DNA of 64,000 nucleotides from Cryptomeria japonica (taxonomy: Eukaryota; Streptophyta; Pinopsida; Cupressales; Cupressaceae). The first letter of the stretch is position 1. Each line of letters starts with the position of its first letter. The translations under genes and the position numbers were made by a program. The stretch lies in contig NC_081413.1 in the NCBI RefSeq assembly GCF_030272615.1, positions 19,666,285 to 19,730,284 of the forward strand. Direction: 5' to 3'. The notes under the pieces are model-generated. The model saw only the letters and a list, made by a program, of their open reading frames with translations, searched no databases and had not been told where the DNA came from. Shown here in pieces: positions 33,335-43,999 of this stretch.

Positions 33335-34490
33335 GCACTAGAGAAGGAGAGAAAATTTTGAATTTAGAGGTAGCAATTTTCAGTAAGATCAACCAATTTT
33401 CTGGATTTAAGCTGTTAAATGCAATCACAACAGTCTCCCGAAATTTCGGAAAAAATGTCCGGGACTGTGGCGCCCGGAGTGCAACACGGTCCTTGCAACT
33501 TTTTTTGAAATTTGCAGGGATGAAAGGTATGATGATTTTAGAGCTAATCTGAAAAAATTGAGTGATTTTACGATCTGTAGATAGGCCAAATTAAAGTTGC
33601 AAATTCAAAATTGAACCCTATCAAGATTGTCGAAAAATGCAAAATTTGAATTTTGAAAAAGAGAGGGAAACTGAAATTTTGAATTTTATGATTTTAGAGG
33701 GAATGTCAAAAGCAATGCAAATTTTGAAATTCAAAAATTGACTCAATTTCACGCAAAATTCAATTTTGAAAGCGGAAATTGAAGTTGTTGTAATTAAGCA
33801 CTTAATTTCAAAAGTCACAAAATGCAAGAATTTGAATAAAGCACTGAAATTTCGAATGACTGCAAACACAATTTTCAGATTTATGATAATAAAAACGCAA
33901 TTTTGACACAAAATTTTAATTTCAATGACTTTTGAATGATTAGAAGCCTTAGACCAAGCAATCGCAAGACCAACTTTGACTGTAATTTTGAAAGTGTTAT
34001 AATTGACAAAATCAGCCAAAATTCTGGATTTTAGCAGGAAAATACAGCAAGATATCGCTCCCGAAATTTTGGAAAAAATGTCGGGGACGATGGCGCTCGG
34101 AGTGCAACACGGTCCTCGCAACTTTTTTCCAAATTTTCAGGGATGAAAGATATTGTGATTTTATTGCGGAATCCAAAGTTACAGCTGATTTGGAGATGTT
34201 TTGATTGGTCAAATTGTCGGACAAAGGTTGAATTAAGAGGGTTTCAAAAATTAGGGTTTTGACATTTAACCACTTAATTTTCAGAATTAAAGCACAAATA
34301 TGAATTGAAAATTTGTAATAGAAAGGCAGATCTGAAACAGGCATTAACATTTAGACATTTCGCAAGTTCAATTACCAAAAAGAAAATTTAGGGTTTTTAT
34401 GCAATCACCTCTAAAATTTTGCAAAAGATCAAACATGGAAAATGTAATCAATTTTTTCAGATCTAAGCATGAAAAATCAGAAAGGATGTT
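33335..34490 (-). other. T2 leader
   Basis: AT-rich leader of about 1.2 kb with the same internal direct repeat as T1 (cores near 33435-33540 and 34055-34160). The upstream ORF that is open in T1 and T3 is split here into 34350-34012 and 34121-33621. Confidence 0.45.
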
Positions 34491-34506
34491 CACGTCGGGT
34501 TCACCA
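34491..34506 (-). other. Primer-binding site of T2, tRNA-Trp type
   Basis: Minus strand TGGTGAACCCGACGTG, identical to T1, three bases from the LTR. Confidence 0.7.
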
Positions 34507-34509
34507 AAA

Positions 34510-35756
34510 TGTAAAGCGGAAAAATCGCGATCGAACCCTAGTTGTTCTCCCCTCTTCCAACTCCGAGGAGAGAGAAGGGAGGTTCGCTAGGATTCGATGG
34601 TTTTTCACTTAGGGGAGAGACTTTACATTCAAAAGAGGGGTTGAAACTCATAAGATCCAATCCCACGCAATGCAAGATTGGATGCTAAATGAATTTCAAG
34701 GGTTAGGAAAGCAAGGCTACCCTCTTTTGTAAAGAATGTTGTTAAGGAAATTAAGCTAAGCATGCATAGAAAGTCATAAAGATTCACTTATAAACTGCGT
34801 TCGGGTTATAGGATGAAGTTGCGGACCTGGAATTAGCAGTAAAATGTCAATACGGTGCTGTCCTGCAAATTTGAGCAAAAGTTGTCGCGACGATGGTGCC
34901 CGGCGCCACGGTCCTCCGAAAAATCCACGAAACGAAGGGCGATCTGTTCGTCTCTGCACAAGGATTCCAAATCTTCAATTTCAGCCGCGTACCTGCAACC
35001 TACACACAGAAAAGCGAAGACGATTGGGGGGTTAGGGATTGGGGGTTTGCCTTTAGGTCAAACCCCGGTTTTGGAATTAACCAAGAAATGAGCAAGAGCT
35101 GTAAATGTAAATTACTGTAAAACAAGTACTAATACCTTGTTCTAAGGATGTTTGTATCCTTATGTGCGAAGGTTTAGATGTTGTATGTTGTATGTTGTAG
35201 CATGTAGTATGTGATCTCCTCTTCAATGGTTGAATCCTTGTCTTGAATGCAACACTTAGCCTTGAATGGAGACTTGAGATGATCAATTGCTTGAAGGAAT
35301 GCTTGAATGCTTGAGTATAGTTTCCACGCCTTTTCCATCATATGGAATGAAAGAGGAAAATGTCATTTATATACTTGTCAATTAGGGTTGATAGACTGAT
35401 TTTCCCGACCTTAGGCCGACCAGGGAAAGTTAATTTCCAAATTGCAAACAAAAAGACCCGAGCCCCTTAGGAGACCGGGCCCAAAATAGGACCCAGGGAC
35501 CAGGGCGCTGGGCACCATGGTCTTGGGGACCAGGGCACTGGGCGCCCTGGTCCTGAGGGACCAGGGCGCTGGGCGCTCTGGTCCCACCTCCCGGGACAGC
35601 AGGGTGCAAGGAGGTTCAAGCCAGGGTGCTTGAAAAATGTAGTTTTCAGTGTCATGAGCAAGTTTTAGGGTCTCCATTCAGGTTGCGTGTTGCGTCGCCA
35701 TCGTGAAGACCGAAATGCAGTCGAAATTGCAAGTGTCGCAATTTTAGGATGCTACA
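34510..35756 (-). repeat. 5' LTR of T2
   Basis: 1,247 bp, colinear with 27924-29185. TATATAAA at 35366-35373 on the minus strand; three hairpin units at 35491-35583. Confidence 0.94.
35491..35583. repeat. GC-rich hairpin tandem repeat, 3 units (T2 5' LTR)
   Basis: Same three-unit array as in the 3' LTR, with a few stem substitutions (for example GGGCACCATGG). Confidence 0.87.
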
Positions 35757-35761
35757 TATAC

Positions 35762-36879
35762 TATGTTACCGAGTAAAGAACCTAGTGGGTAGACCCTAAG
35801 GTTATCGCTATCGGTTAATGAAGGTAGAATGTCTACCGAGTGAAGTTTAGTATTTACCAAGTTACAACTGAGCTATAATAGAATGCATTAAATGTTTACA
35901 TGTGATATTTAATGAAGGAAGCTGATGAGTTGGAGCGGATTAAATGATTGGTAAGCCATGTATGAAGATTGTTAAAGAATCTATGGTAAAGAAAGATTGG
36001 CAAGAAGATCTACAGCTCAGATTGAACCGCAATACCCTAACACAAATTCCAAGGTGGAAATGCAAGTTCCAAGGCGGGGTAAAACATTTTCAAATCGAAG
36101 GATACATTGAACCTGGACAAGATTGAAGATCTAATAGCTATGATTGATCATGGGAAATGTGATCAAGGAGTTTAAGCGGTTGGAAGATTTTTTATAAATA
36201 GGAAAATTTTGATAAACAATGTATGTGGGCAAGTGTATGCACAGGGATGCTACATAGTGATTACCAAGCACAAAAGCTTGAAGATCTATTTTGATAATAG
36301 AGTATAGAGCCCAACAGAGGGACAGGATAAGTCCTATGAATTGATTGTATTGAGCAAATAAGAATCTGCTTCAGCATTTTTAGATGTGAAGTTGCAGACA
36401 TATTTTTATTACTGTTATTTTGAGAAGTAGCAGAAAATCTCTTAACTGAGTGGACTTAATAGTCTTATTTGTAAAATCCTCTAGCAAGGTGACATTCTTA
36501 TTGAGTGTTTGAAATCCTTTAACAAGGTGAAGATCCTAACAGATTTGAGGCAAATCCCTTAACCGGGTCACATTTAGCAATGTGTTTGTAATCTTTAACA
36601 GGATTTGCTTTTAACCGAGCATACTTTAGAAGAGTATATTTCTTAGTGGGTCCGAAATCCCACAGTGGGTTTTCCCTATTTGGGTTTCCACATTAAATCT
36701 GGTGTTATATGTTTTTGATTTTATCTATTTATGGGTCTGCATGCATTACTATTTTTCTGATAAGGTTACTGATGTTGAATCTGTTGTTTTTATTGAAGAT
36801 TAGGTTTGAATGATTCACCCCCCCTCTCATATTGTTAACTTGGCATCTGTAATAATCATATTTAGTATCAGAACTGTCA
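35762..36879 (+). repeat. 3' LTR of element B, second part
   Basis: Resumes after T2 at the equivalent of 21855 and ends ATCAGAACTGTCA, with TATA box at 36193-36200 and the same short-repeat ladder before the C-run at 36817-36823. Confidence 0.93.
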
Positions 36880-36884
36880 TATAG

Positions 36885-37230
36885 GTACAACATTTAACTT
36901 ATATAGTGTACCAATGTGATCACCCTTTGCCAATACAATGGAACACCTAGTCATCTTGCAACCACCAGATATAAATTTAACTTGTACTCAAAAATCATTA
37001 AGTTTACTTACAGAGAGAAGGTTTCTTGCCAAACCTAGTATATGAAGAACTCCATTGATCCCCTTCACTCTACGATCTGGGAATTGAATTTTAATTCTCC
37101 ATCTCCCTACAATCTCCAATGTAGAATCACTAGCTAAGTATACCTTTCCACCAGCATACGGTTCATACTTCGAGAACCACTCCTCGTGGGAGGTCATGTG
37201 AAAAGATGCGCCAGAATTTACTAACTAGGT
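36885..37230 (-). pseudogene. Copia protease (element A), catalytic Asp lost
   Basis: Protease region of element A, directly right of element B. The open piece 37197-36988 starts MTSHEEWFSKYEP and includes GGKVYLASDSTLEIVG and GLARNLLSVSKLNDF, the usual end of the copia protease domain. Just upstream the active-site segment reads VNSGASFHM, so the catalytic Asp of D-S-G is Asn, and a stop replaces the preceding Trp. Sequence continues to 36885 and then, after the B insertion, to integrase at 21472. The enzyme would process Gag-Pol; it is inactive. Confidence 0.87.
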
Positions 37231-38061
37231 GTCATCTGAGGTAGGCACTGTCAAGGCTACTACAAATGCATATGCATCACTTTGAGAAGATTCAGTGTCA
37301 GAATACTTCTTCTTCTCCTCCTCCTCCTTGCAATCCTTTCGGCTATTGCCCTTTTTACCCACAGTTCCAACACTTCACCTTTGACTTTGTGCCTAGAGAT
37401 TTTGATCTTTCTTGAGACTTGGACTTGGACTTCTTTACTTTCTTCTTGTCTTTGTCCTTTAGTTTGCCTCAAACAAAGAGTGCATCTTTTGTCATCTCAG
37501 AAGACTTCTTTCTCATTTCTTCTAACAAAAGAGTATTAACCATAGTATCCATCTTGAACTAGGTTGTAGTACTACTAATAGCCATCACTAAGTGATCCCA
37601 AGAGTCAGGCAATGAACATAACAGCAGCATGCAACGTTCTTCTTCCTAAATGGTCATAGCAACAGAAGTTAACTGTGCAAGAACCATGTTGAATGCATTC
37701 AAGTGGTTTGCCAATGGTTTTCTTGCATCCATCTTCAGAGAGTAAAACTTCTTCCTCAAGAAAAGTTTATTCACCAAGGATTTTCCTTGATAAATATCTC
37801 CCAACTTCTTCTAGAGAAGATGTACAGTTTATCCTCATGGATGTTTAATAGAACAAAATCATCAAGACATAGCCTAATTAGACCCCATACCTTTCAGTCG
37901 GCTAATTCCCAATCCTCTTGCTTGATGCCTATAGGTTTCTACCCAGACATAGCAATCCAAAGGTCTCGATCGACCAACAAGTCTTCCATCTTGAGTTTCC
38001 ATAGTTCAAAACTGGAACCATTAAACTTCTCCATGTCTATGCACCCTGAGGTGCTCGCCAT
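37231..38061 (-). pseudogene. Copia gag (element A), broken
   Basis: Capsid-nucleocapsid region of element A. Start chosen at ATG 38061 (MASTSGCIDMEKFNGSSFEL), about 100 bp from the primer site; the FNGSSFELWKLKMEDLLV segment is typical of copia Gag N-termini. Recognisable Gag continues on the minus strand through LNAFNMVLAQLTSVAM and LLLCSLPDSWDHLVMAIS, then a Lys-rich part and the start of a zinc knuckle CWNCG near 37360, where stops and a frameshift spoil the remaining Cys/His residues. Several stops fall at expected Gln and Trp codons. Not translatable. Confidence 0.83.
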
Positions 38062-38165
38062 CTTAACCTGTAAAACAAACAAGTAGACACTCAACAAGAC
38101 TCCCACTGAAATAGAATTGACACAAAAAACTAACCCTAAGCAACAACGATAACAAAATAGGCGAA

Positions 38166-38177
38166 GCTCTAATACCA
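38166..38177 (-). other. Primer-binding site, tRNA-iMet type (element A)
   Basis: Minus strand TGGTATTAGAGC, one mismatch to the iMet site, two bases from the LTR edge at 38180. Confidence 0.82.
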
Positions 38178-38179
38178 CT

Positions 38180-39658
38180 TGTAAGGAAAGCATAGTGTGG
38201 AAACGCCTTCCTAATGTCAATTAATAGGGAAGATCATGCAAGAATGTAGTTTAAAAATTTTACAGAATGTTAAGAATAACATAGATAAAACACATAGAAT
38301 CAACACAGAGATAGAACACCAAGAATTACGTGGGAAAACCCTTTTGGGAAAAAACCCACCACCAAGTTGAAACACTTTATTTCTAGTAAATGAATTTACA
38401 ATAAAGTTTCAGTTTGCAACTATAGGTATTCGTTCTCATATTCTCATGAACTGGACACTACAATCAGATCCCAGATATTCGTTACACCATAGTTATCCAA
38501 TGGCTACATATATCAGATTGTCAATAGTTCATTTGAGCAACTGCACCAATGGTTTGAAGTCTAACCATCTACATCAGTTTGCATTCATGAGAAATACAAT
38601 ATCCCACATGCACCGGGAAGTCGGGTTGGTTTGTATTCATATACACCAACAAGACCATCTTCAATGTCCAAGTGTTTATCTTTTGGATTCTAGTTTGAGC
38701 GCACACTCGTAGTCAGTCTCTACTCCACTTGCTCAACCTCTAGCTCACATCTTTGTCACTCTGTCATGGACTCACCGCCAGAATGAAGCTCTTCTTTGTC
38801 ATTGGGTCGCGATGGAAAGTCCAATGAGAAATTTCCCATCGTGACCTAGCGACCACCATGGGATCTTCTGCGATCGTCGTCCAATCATCGGTGATCTGCT
38901 TGGCCTTTAACTAGCCTTAGCCTCTCTCCTGCAAGGTCCACCACTTGGTCACCATGTTGTGAGGGATAACATTTCGGGTACCTCACAACCTTGATACAAT
39001 GACAACCGCTTATAGTCCCACAATTTTACTCCACCGTTGATCTTCCTCGGATCTACCATTGGATCTTCTCGATTTGCACGACCTTTATCTCACTTAGGTC
39101 GCTCACTTATGCCATGTGTCACTTCTTGATTGGCTCTGAAGTCCTTGCCCTGCCACCTTAGCATGACCTTAGTATCCGCTAGAATGAAGCTCTTCTTGTC
39201 GCTGGGTTGCAATGGATATTCTATTGATAAGTTTCCCATCGCGACCTAGCGACCACTATTGGATCAACCTTGATCTGCTCGACTGTTACCTCACTTAAGC
39301 TGCTCTCTTGCCGAGCCCAATCACTTGGTCTCCAAGCTACGATGGATAACATTCATGCATCTCGCCATAGCAGTATAGGGACAGTCATTGATCCACCTTC
39401 AACCTGGACAGTTTTTAACTCACTTCTTTTTTAATGTGCTTTGTCGCCAAGCCCAGGGGAATAACTTTCAATCATCTTCCCATCGCGGTATAGCAACAAT
39501 CGTTGGATCATCTCGGACTTTCTCACCTGATAGTCGATCACAAGAAGAGGGTTTCATCGACCCATCAGCAAGAGTCACACTAACAGTTGTTCCATCAGGA
39601 TAGGTTACTCCGATTAGTCTGAACACAAGTCAAGTTAATTCGAGATACATTTCCAACA
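38180..39658 (-). repeat. 5' LTR of element A
   Basis: 1,479 bp; minus strand TGTTGGAAATGTATC to TTTCCTTACA. Carries the same hairpin-forming motifs as the 3' LTR (GGTCGCGATGG near 38806 facing CCATCGTGACC near 38836; second pair near 39200-39245). Confidence 0.92.
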
Positions 39659-39663
39659 CCCAT

Positions 39664-41817
39664 TACACAAATTACTGAATTTTTCTCTCCAAAAATCGCT
39701 TCAATACTCCTTAACAAACAAAAAAATCAGTTCAATACTCAAGAAAAAAAAAATCACCTCCTTCGAAAAAAAATCGCTTTTGTACTCCTTCAAATTCAAT
39801 AAAACTTGATTTAAAACAATTAAAATATATTGTTTTTTGTTTTTTGTATTTTATAAATTAAAAAATGCCCTCAAATAAATATCGAGCGGTCACTCATCCA
39901 CGCGATTGCTCACGGGGCATCCCACCCCTTTGAGGGTTTGACCAAGTCCTCCTATGTGGCATGCTAAGTGGTTGCCTACTCATCAAAATATACACTTTTT
40001 CATAACTTTCAACTTTTGCAATGAATTTCTCAGTCAAAAATAAACAATTGGAGAAAACTGAAAATACCCTTTTCTAGAGCTCGGAATCCGAATATTGTCA
40101 CATAATTTTTATAGTGTTTCAATTAGAATTAGTATATTAAAATTATAAAATACCGCAAGTAGGTATTCTAACATTCAAGAAGACTCTGATTCCAAAAAAC
40201 AAAACATTAGTAAATAATATCAAAAAAAATTTAAAATTATATATAACACTAGAGAGGAGAGAGTCCTCTTCAAGAATATATAATTTGTTTTGGGATTGGT
40301 ATAGGTTTGATAGGGGAAATATGGTGGGAGACAAAAACTATCGATTTTGGGTAAGTTCGACTTTGAATTGTTATAACGTTGAAAATATACATCAAAAACA
40401 ATTTTTTTTTTTTTCTACACTAACTATTCATGTCATCTAAAACATTTTTCAAAACCAGAGAAAAATAAGATTATTTACATATAGTTTTTTGGTGGGAGGT
40501 GAAACCCCTAATTTGCAAGATTTTTCAGAAATTAAAAAATGGACTTTAAAAATTAAAAAAACATATCAAATATTGTTCAATTTTTAAAAATAAAATAATA
40601 GGCCTAAACTTCATCCAATTTTACACATTTCATCAATTTACATCATCTTCAAATATGAAATAGAAATGCCACTTTTGTGTCATTGAAGTTGAACACTTTT
40701 AGTGTTGTTAACCTTTTCCTTTATAAAAGTGGGACACATGTTTGTACTTTTACCCATATAAAATAGGAAAATATTGGAGAGGTGGTTAGAGGTAAATTAA
40801 GAAATGAATGAAAAATGTCATTGAGGGAAAAAAATAATGAATTACTTAAATAAATAAAGATCTATTTAATTAATAAAAGAACTAGGACCAATTAAACAAA
40901 TAAAATATTTAATTAATTTAAGGAAAGGATAACTTAAATATATAAAAATATTTATTTAAATAGGGAAAGGCTATAAGAGGATAAATGAATTAATTAAATA
41001 AATAAATAACTATTTCATTAATAGAAGGCTTAGGAAATAATTAAATAAAAATAATAATTATTTAATTAGGCTAAGACAATTTTAGCCGTCTCTACCTCCA
41101 CCTTCAGATATTTTGTTGACACGATTACATGATTCATATTTGTTATTCTCAAGTGATGCTATGCCGATAATCTACAAGTATTTTTGGTGATCAATATTAA
41201 AATTTGAGTAAGTTGTGTTAGTGTGTCTTAACTATTTTATCATTTTAGGCTGACTATTTTAATCCTACACATTACATATATTTAGGCTAACCTAATTAAT
41301 GTTGCTTTAGTTACAAATTGTATAAAATAAATAAAATCATTTTGTAGATGTATGTATGTTTTGTATGTATTGTGTGAAGTATATGTGAGTTTGTGCAAAG
41401 GTAAGGAAGTACAATAGTACAATAATGAAGGAAGTTTTAGATGTTTTCTAACAAAGAATTGTAATCAACACATCAATGGATGTGGTTGTTTATAGTTCAA
41501 GCATATTGATGTTTCTCTTTTATATGTAATGTATCTTGCCCTGAAGAATTGATCTTCAATGTCCACAAGTTTTTCATAAATCTCCCTAAGGTTGTGTGCC
41601 TCAGTCGTGCAAGTCCACATTAGGGGCAGTGAGCTCCTTAGCATGGAACCTAAAAATTATAAGGGTATGTGCAGGATCATGGGGGTCCAAAAAGTGGCGA
41701 TATGAAAAAATAGCCTTCTCCACTCACCTAAAAATGCGAAAAATCCGTGTTGACCTTTTGCTTAGCTTGGATATCAGTACATCTTGCCATGGCAAAAACT
41801 CCACCAAATCGGATAAA
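39664..41817. other. AT-rich intergenic sequence, no gene seen
   Basis: Old target DNA between elements A and F. It contains A/T homopolymers and, at about 40795-41095, four or five degenerate units of roughly 50-57 bp built on TTAATTAAATAAATAAATA and an AGAAGGCTTAGG-like spacer. No open frame looks like coding sequence. The repeat resembles the AT-rich middle of LTRs and could be an LTR relic. Confidence 0.5.
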
Positions 41818-41985
41818 ATATATTATATATTCTATAATATAAAATATATTATATTATATATGATATTATATATTATATATTATATATTATACAATATATT
41901 ATATCTTATATATTATATATTATACAATATATTATATATTATATATTATATATAGTGTATCATATTTATATAATGCATATTGTAG
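41818..41985. repeat. TA-rich microsatellite left of element F
   Basis: Runs of TATATTATA and TATACAATATAT. A similar tract flanks the other side of F at 57973, so F inserted in a TA microsatellite. Confidence 0.85.
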
Positions 41986-41990
41986 ACATC

Positions 41991-43156
41991 TAAAAATGTC
42001 TCATTAATTCTACACTAATTATTCGTCTATTTAATTAATTTTTTAATTATTTGATTTAAAAAAATATTTCTTCTAATCATCACATTTAATATTTCTAATC
42101 ATCGAATTCCTATCATTTTATCATTTAGTCAGTTAACCATATCTCAATTATTAATTAAATATCAATTATTTAATTAATTGTGACATTTTCCTTAGTTAAA
42201 TAATCTGTATTATTTAATTAATTCAATTTCCTATGATTAAATAATTTCATTTAATTATTTAATTAATTAATTTAACTCTTCCAAATCCCCAAATGATAAT
42301 TCCAAATAATTCCATCTAATTTCATTTCATTTTACCCCAAATTTGAATTTCACTTAATTCCAATTAATTTCATTTCATCCAAATTCATATTTCATCAAAT
42401 CTGAATTTCAGTTAATTTCATGTGCATTTCAGCATTCGAAAGACCAAATTCATATCAAAATTGAAAATGAAAATCAAATTCAATTTCAAAATCCTACAGC
42501 ACATGCTAAAATCAGAACTGATTGATCAAATCAGTTATCTAATCAATTAACTCAATTAACTCATCGATCCCCCATTTTCACTCAAAATCATCTTTTTATG
42601 ACTAATCAATCATTTTAGTCTTCTAATCTATCTATTTAGTCTATTGATCAAGCAATCCATTTATCTCTCCAATCCATTCAATCATCTGATTCATCAACTC
42701 AGTCAACTAACTAGTCTATCTAGTTCACTAGCCAATCTATCTATTTTACTCCTCAATCAACCCTGTTAACAAATCAATCAAAATGAGTTAATAGATCAAT
42801 CAATTTCATTTATCTATTAATCAACACTTGAGTTCAAATTCTCACCCCTTCTGTGTTGAAACTCTATAAATTCAACCTCGTTCTTCAATTCAATGTAGAA
42901 TCATAGTCTTGAAAATTGTTGTCCATCTTATGCAGGAAATCAAGTGCAATATGTGAGAGCCACCTACACCAACAACAATGGATAATAACAATGGAAGCAC
43001 AAATGGAGAATAGGAAGTTTAATTATCTTAATTTTTCCACTTCTTTCATTTATTTCATTGCTTTGTGTTTAAAATCAACTTGATTAGTTAAGGATTTTTG
43101 TGATTCATCCTTTTAGCCTAATTAGCTTAGATTTGATGATTTCAAACATGAGAACA
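41991..43156 (+). repeat. 5' LTR of element F
   Basis: 1,166 bp with an AT-rich middle (TTAATTAATT runs) and a TATAAAT box at 42865-42871. It contains 96 bp (between AATTTCAT at 42318 and at 42414) absent from the 3' LTR. Confidence 0.9.
42865..42871 (+). promoter_or_regulatory. TATA box in element F LTR
   Basis: TATAAAT on the plus strand, conserved at 57681-57687 in the 3' LTR. Promoter role is inferred. Confidence 0.5.
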
Positions 43157-43158
43157 AT

Positions 43159-43174
43159 TGGTGAACCCGACATG
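43159..43174 (+). other. Primer-binding site of F, tRNA-Trp type
   Basis: TGGTGAACCCGACATG, one mismatch to the family T primer site, two bases after the LTR. Confidence 0.68.
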
Positions 43175-43239
43175 AAATATTTTCTAACCTTCTCTTGTTG
43201 TTTTCCTTGATTTCATAGATCCATGCGAACCCAGAAAAA

Positions 43240-43965
43240 GTAATTTGCAATTGCCCTTACAGAAATTCGCAATTTCGAATATTAGTTCGCAGTTGCTATT
43301 AAAATACACAACAATTTCTCTTTCAGTGCTACGCAATTGCTAAAAACTCACACAATTGCTTAAAAGGGGTGCAAAAGTTAAATTTTCTTTGTCATTTATT
43401 CATTAATTGACCTCGTGCACCTAACCTATAAAAATCTTTCAATTCTAGAAATTTTCACTTTTTGCATAAAATATGTCTAATCCAATGGCAGGAAAGGTAA
43501 CCTTCAAAATCTCAGGTGCAAGGAGGGAAAGACAACATAGGAGAGAACAAAAAGCATACCAAAGACTCCTAAAAGCAAAAAGAGAGCTTCGTGAAATTGA
43601 AGATAGAGAAGAAATCACCCAATACCATAGAAGTATCCACCGATTCATTGCCAAGTACAAATTTTTTGACGAAACTGATGTGTTGGCTCATGTTATTTGG
43701 GATAACATCATTGTAGAATAAAATCTCTATCTTTTGTCTTTTCCTTATGTCTAAATTTAAAAATTAAAAAGAAAAAATCTTTTTTGCATTTTAGTAATGA
43801 ACAATTGACCTGATAATGCTATGCAATTGCTCAGACATCAATTCACAATTTCTATCACAGTAATTCACAATTGATAGCATATTAGTTCCCAATTGATCAA
43901 ACATCAATTCACAATTGCTTAGTAGGTAGTTCGCAATTGCTAGTTTAGGTTTTTCACATTCTATA
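43240..43965 (+). repeat. Clusters of GCAATTGC-like palindromes in F
   Basis: Many copies of (G/A)CAATT(G/T)C on either side of the small ORF (about 43246-43365 and 43802-43945), often followed by CTA or CTTA. Related clusters lie at 47150-47335 and 56565-56635. Confidence 0.75.
43473..43721 (+). CDS. Small basic ORF after the F primer site, unknown function
   Basis: An 82-codon open frame starting MSNPMAGKVTFKISGARRE, 300 bp downstream of the primer site and the first notable frame of F, where Gag would begin. It is rich in Arg, Lys and Glu and looks helical (AYQRLLKAKRELREIEDREE), with a less basic C-terminus ending WDNIIVE. No domain is recognised. It could be the N-terminal remnant of a Gag, a genuine small protein of F, or chance. 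Flanking DNA on both sides is dense in AATTGC motifs, and the frame itself lacks them, which sets it apart from its surroundings. Confidence 0.4.
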   Translation: MSNPMAGKVTFKISGARRERQHRREQKAYQRLLKAKRELREIEDREEITQYHRSIHRFIAKYKFFDETDVLAHVIWDNIIVE

Positions 43966-43999
43966 TTTTTTTAGTTTTTGTTTTTATCAGTATTTCTCT

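Larger units (their letters stand above)
27924..35756 (-). mobile_element. Family T copy 2 (T2), full length
   Basis: A minus-strand gypsy-like LTR element of 7,833 bp with a TATAC TSD and two complete LTRs (1,262 and 1,247 bp). It has the longest open Gag-protease frame of the three copies. Minus-strand order: 5' LTR (35756-34510), primer site of tRNA-Trp type, leader, Gag-protease-tail (33334-about 29924), untranslated tail, polypurine tract (29200-29186), 3' LTR (29185-27924). No reverse transcriptase, RNase H or integrase is present. It is the best reference copy for the family. Confidence 0.94.
21473..36879 (+). mobile_element. Copia element B, inserted in element A and split by T2
   Basis: A plus-strand Ty1/copia element of about 7.57 kb without T2. 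It has LTRs of 1,469 bp and about 1,496 bp (the latter interrupted by T2), a TATAG TSD, a tRNA-Met primer site, and gag, protease, integrase, RT and RNase H in order from 23007 to 27139, then a polypurine tract. It is the best-preserved copia in the window: long open frames separated by single stops and few frameshifts. Integrase nevertheless has two catalytic acidic residues replaced. Its Gag and protease resemble those of element E, so they may be related families. Confidence 0.95.
3901..39658 (-). mobile_element. Copia element A, split by two nested insertions
   Basis: A minus-strand Ty1/copia element whose own sequence totals about 7.1 kb once insertions D (6269-19498) and B (21473-36879) and their TSDs are removed. 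Order on the minus strand: 5' LTR (39658-38180), tRNA-Met primer site, gag (38061), protease, [B], integrase, RT, [D], RT end and RNase H, polypurine tract, 3' LTR (5354-3901). The CCCAT TSD flanks it. It is the oldest layer of the stack, and coding decay is heavy: stops, the protease Asp changed to Asn, YVDD to YVND and an integrase Glu to Lys. Confidence 0.93.

Noticed and set aside
41596-41955. 119-codon open frame on the plus strand
   Set aside because: Its second half is translated TA microsatellite (YYIxYNIxY), and the first half has no recognisable domain.
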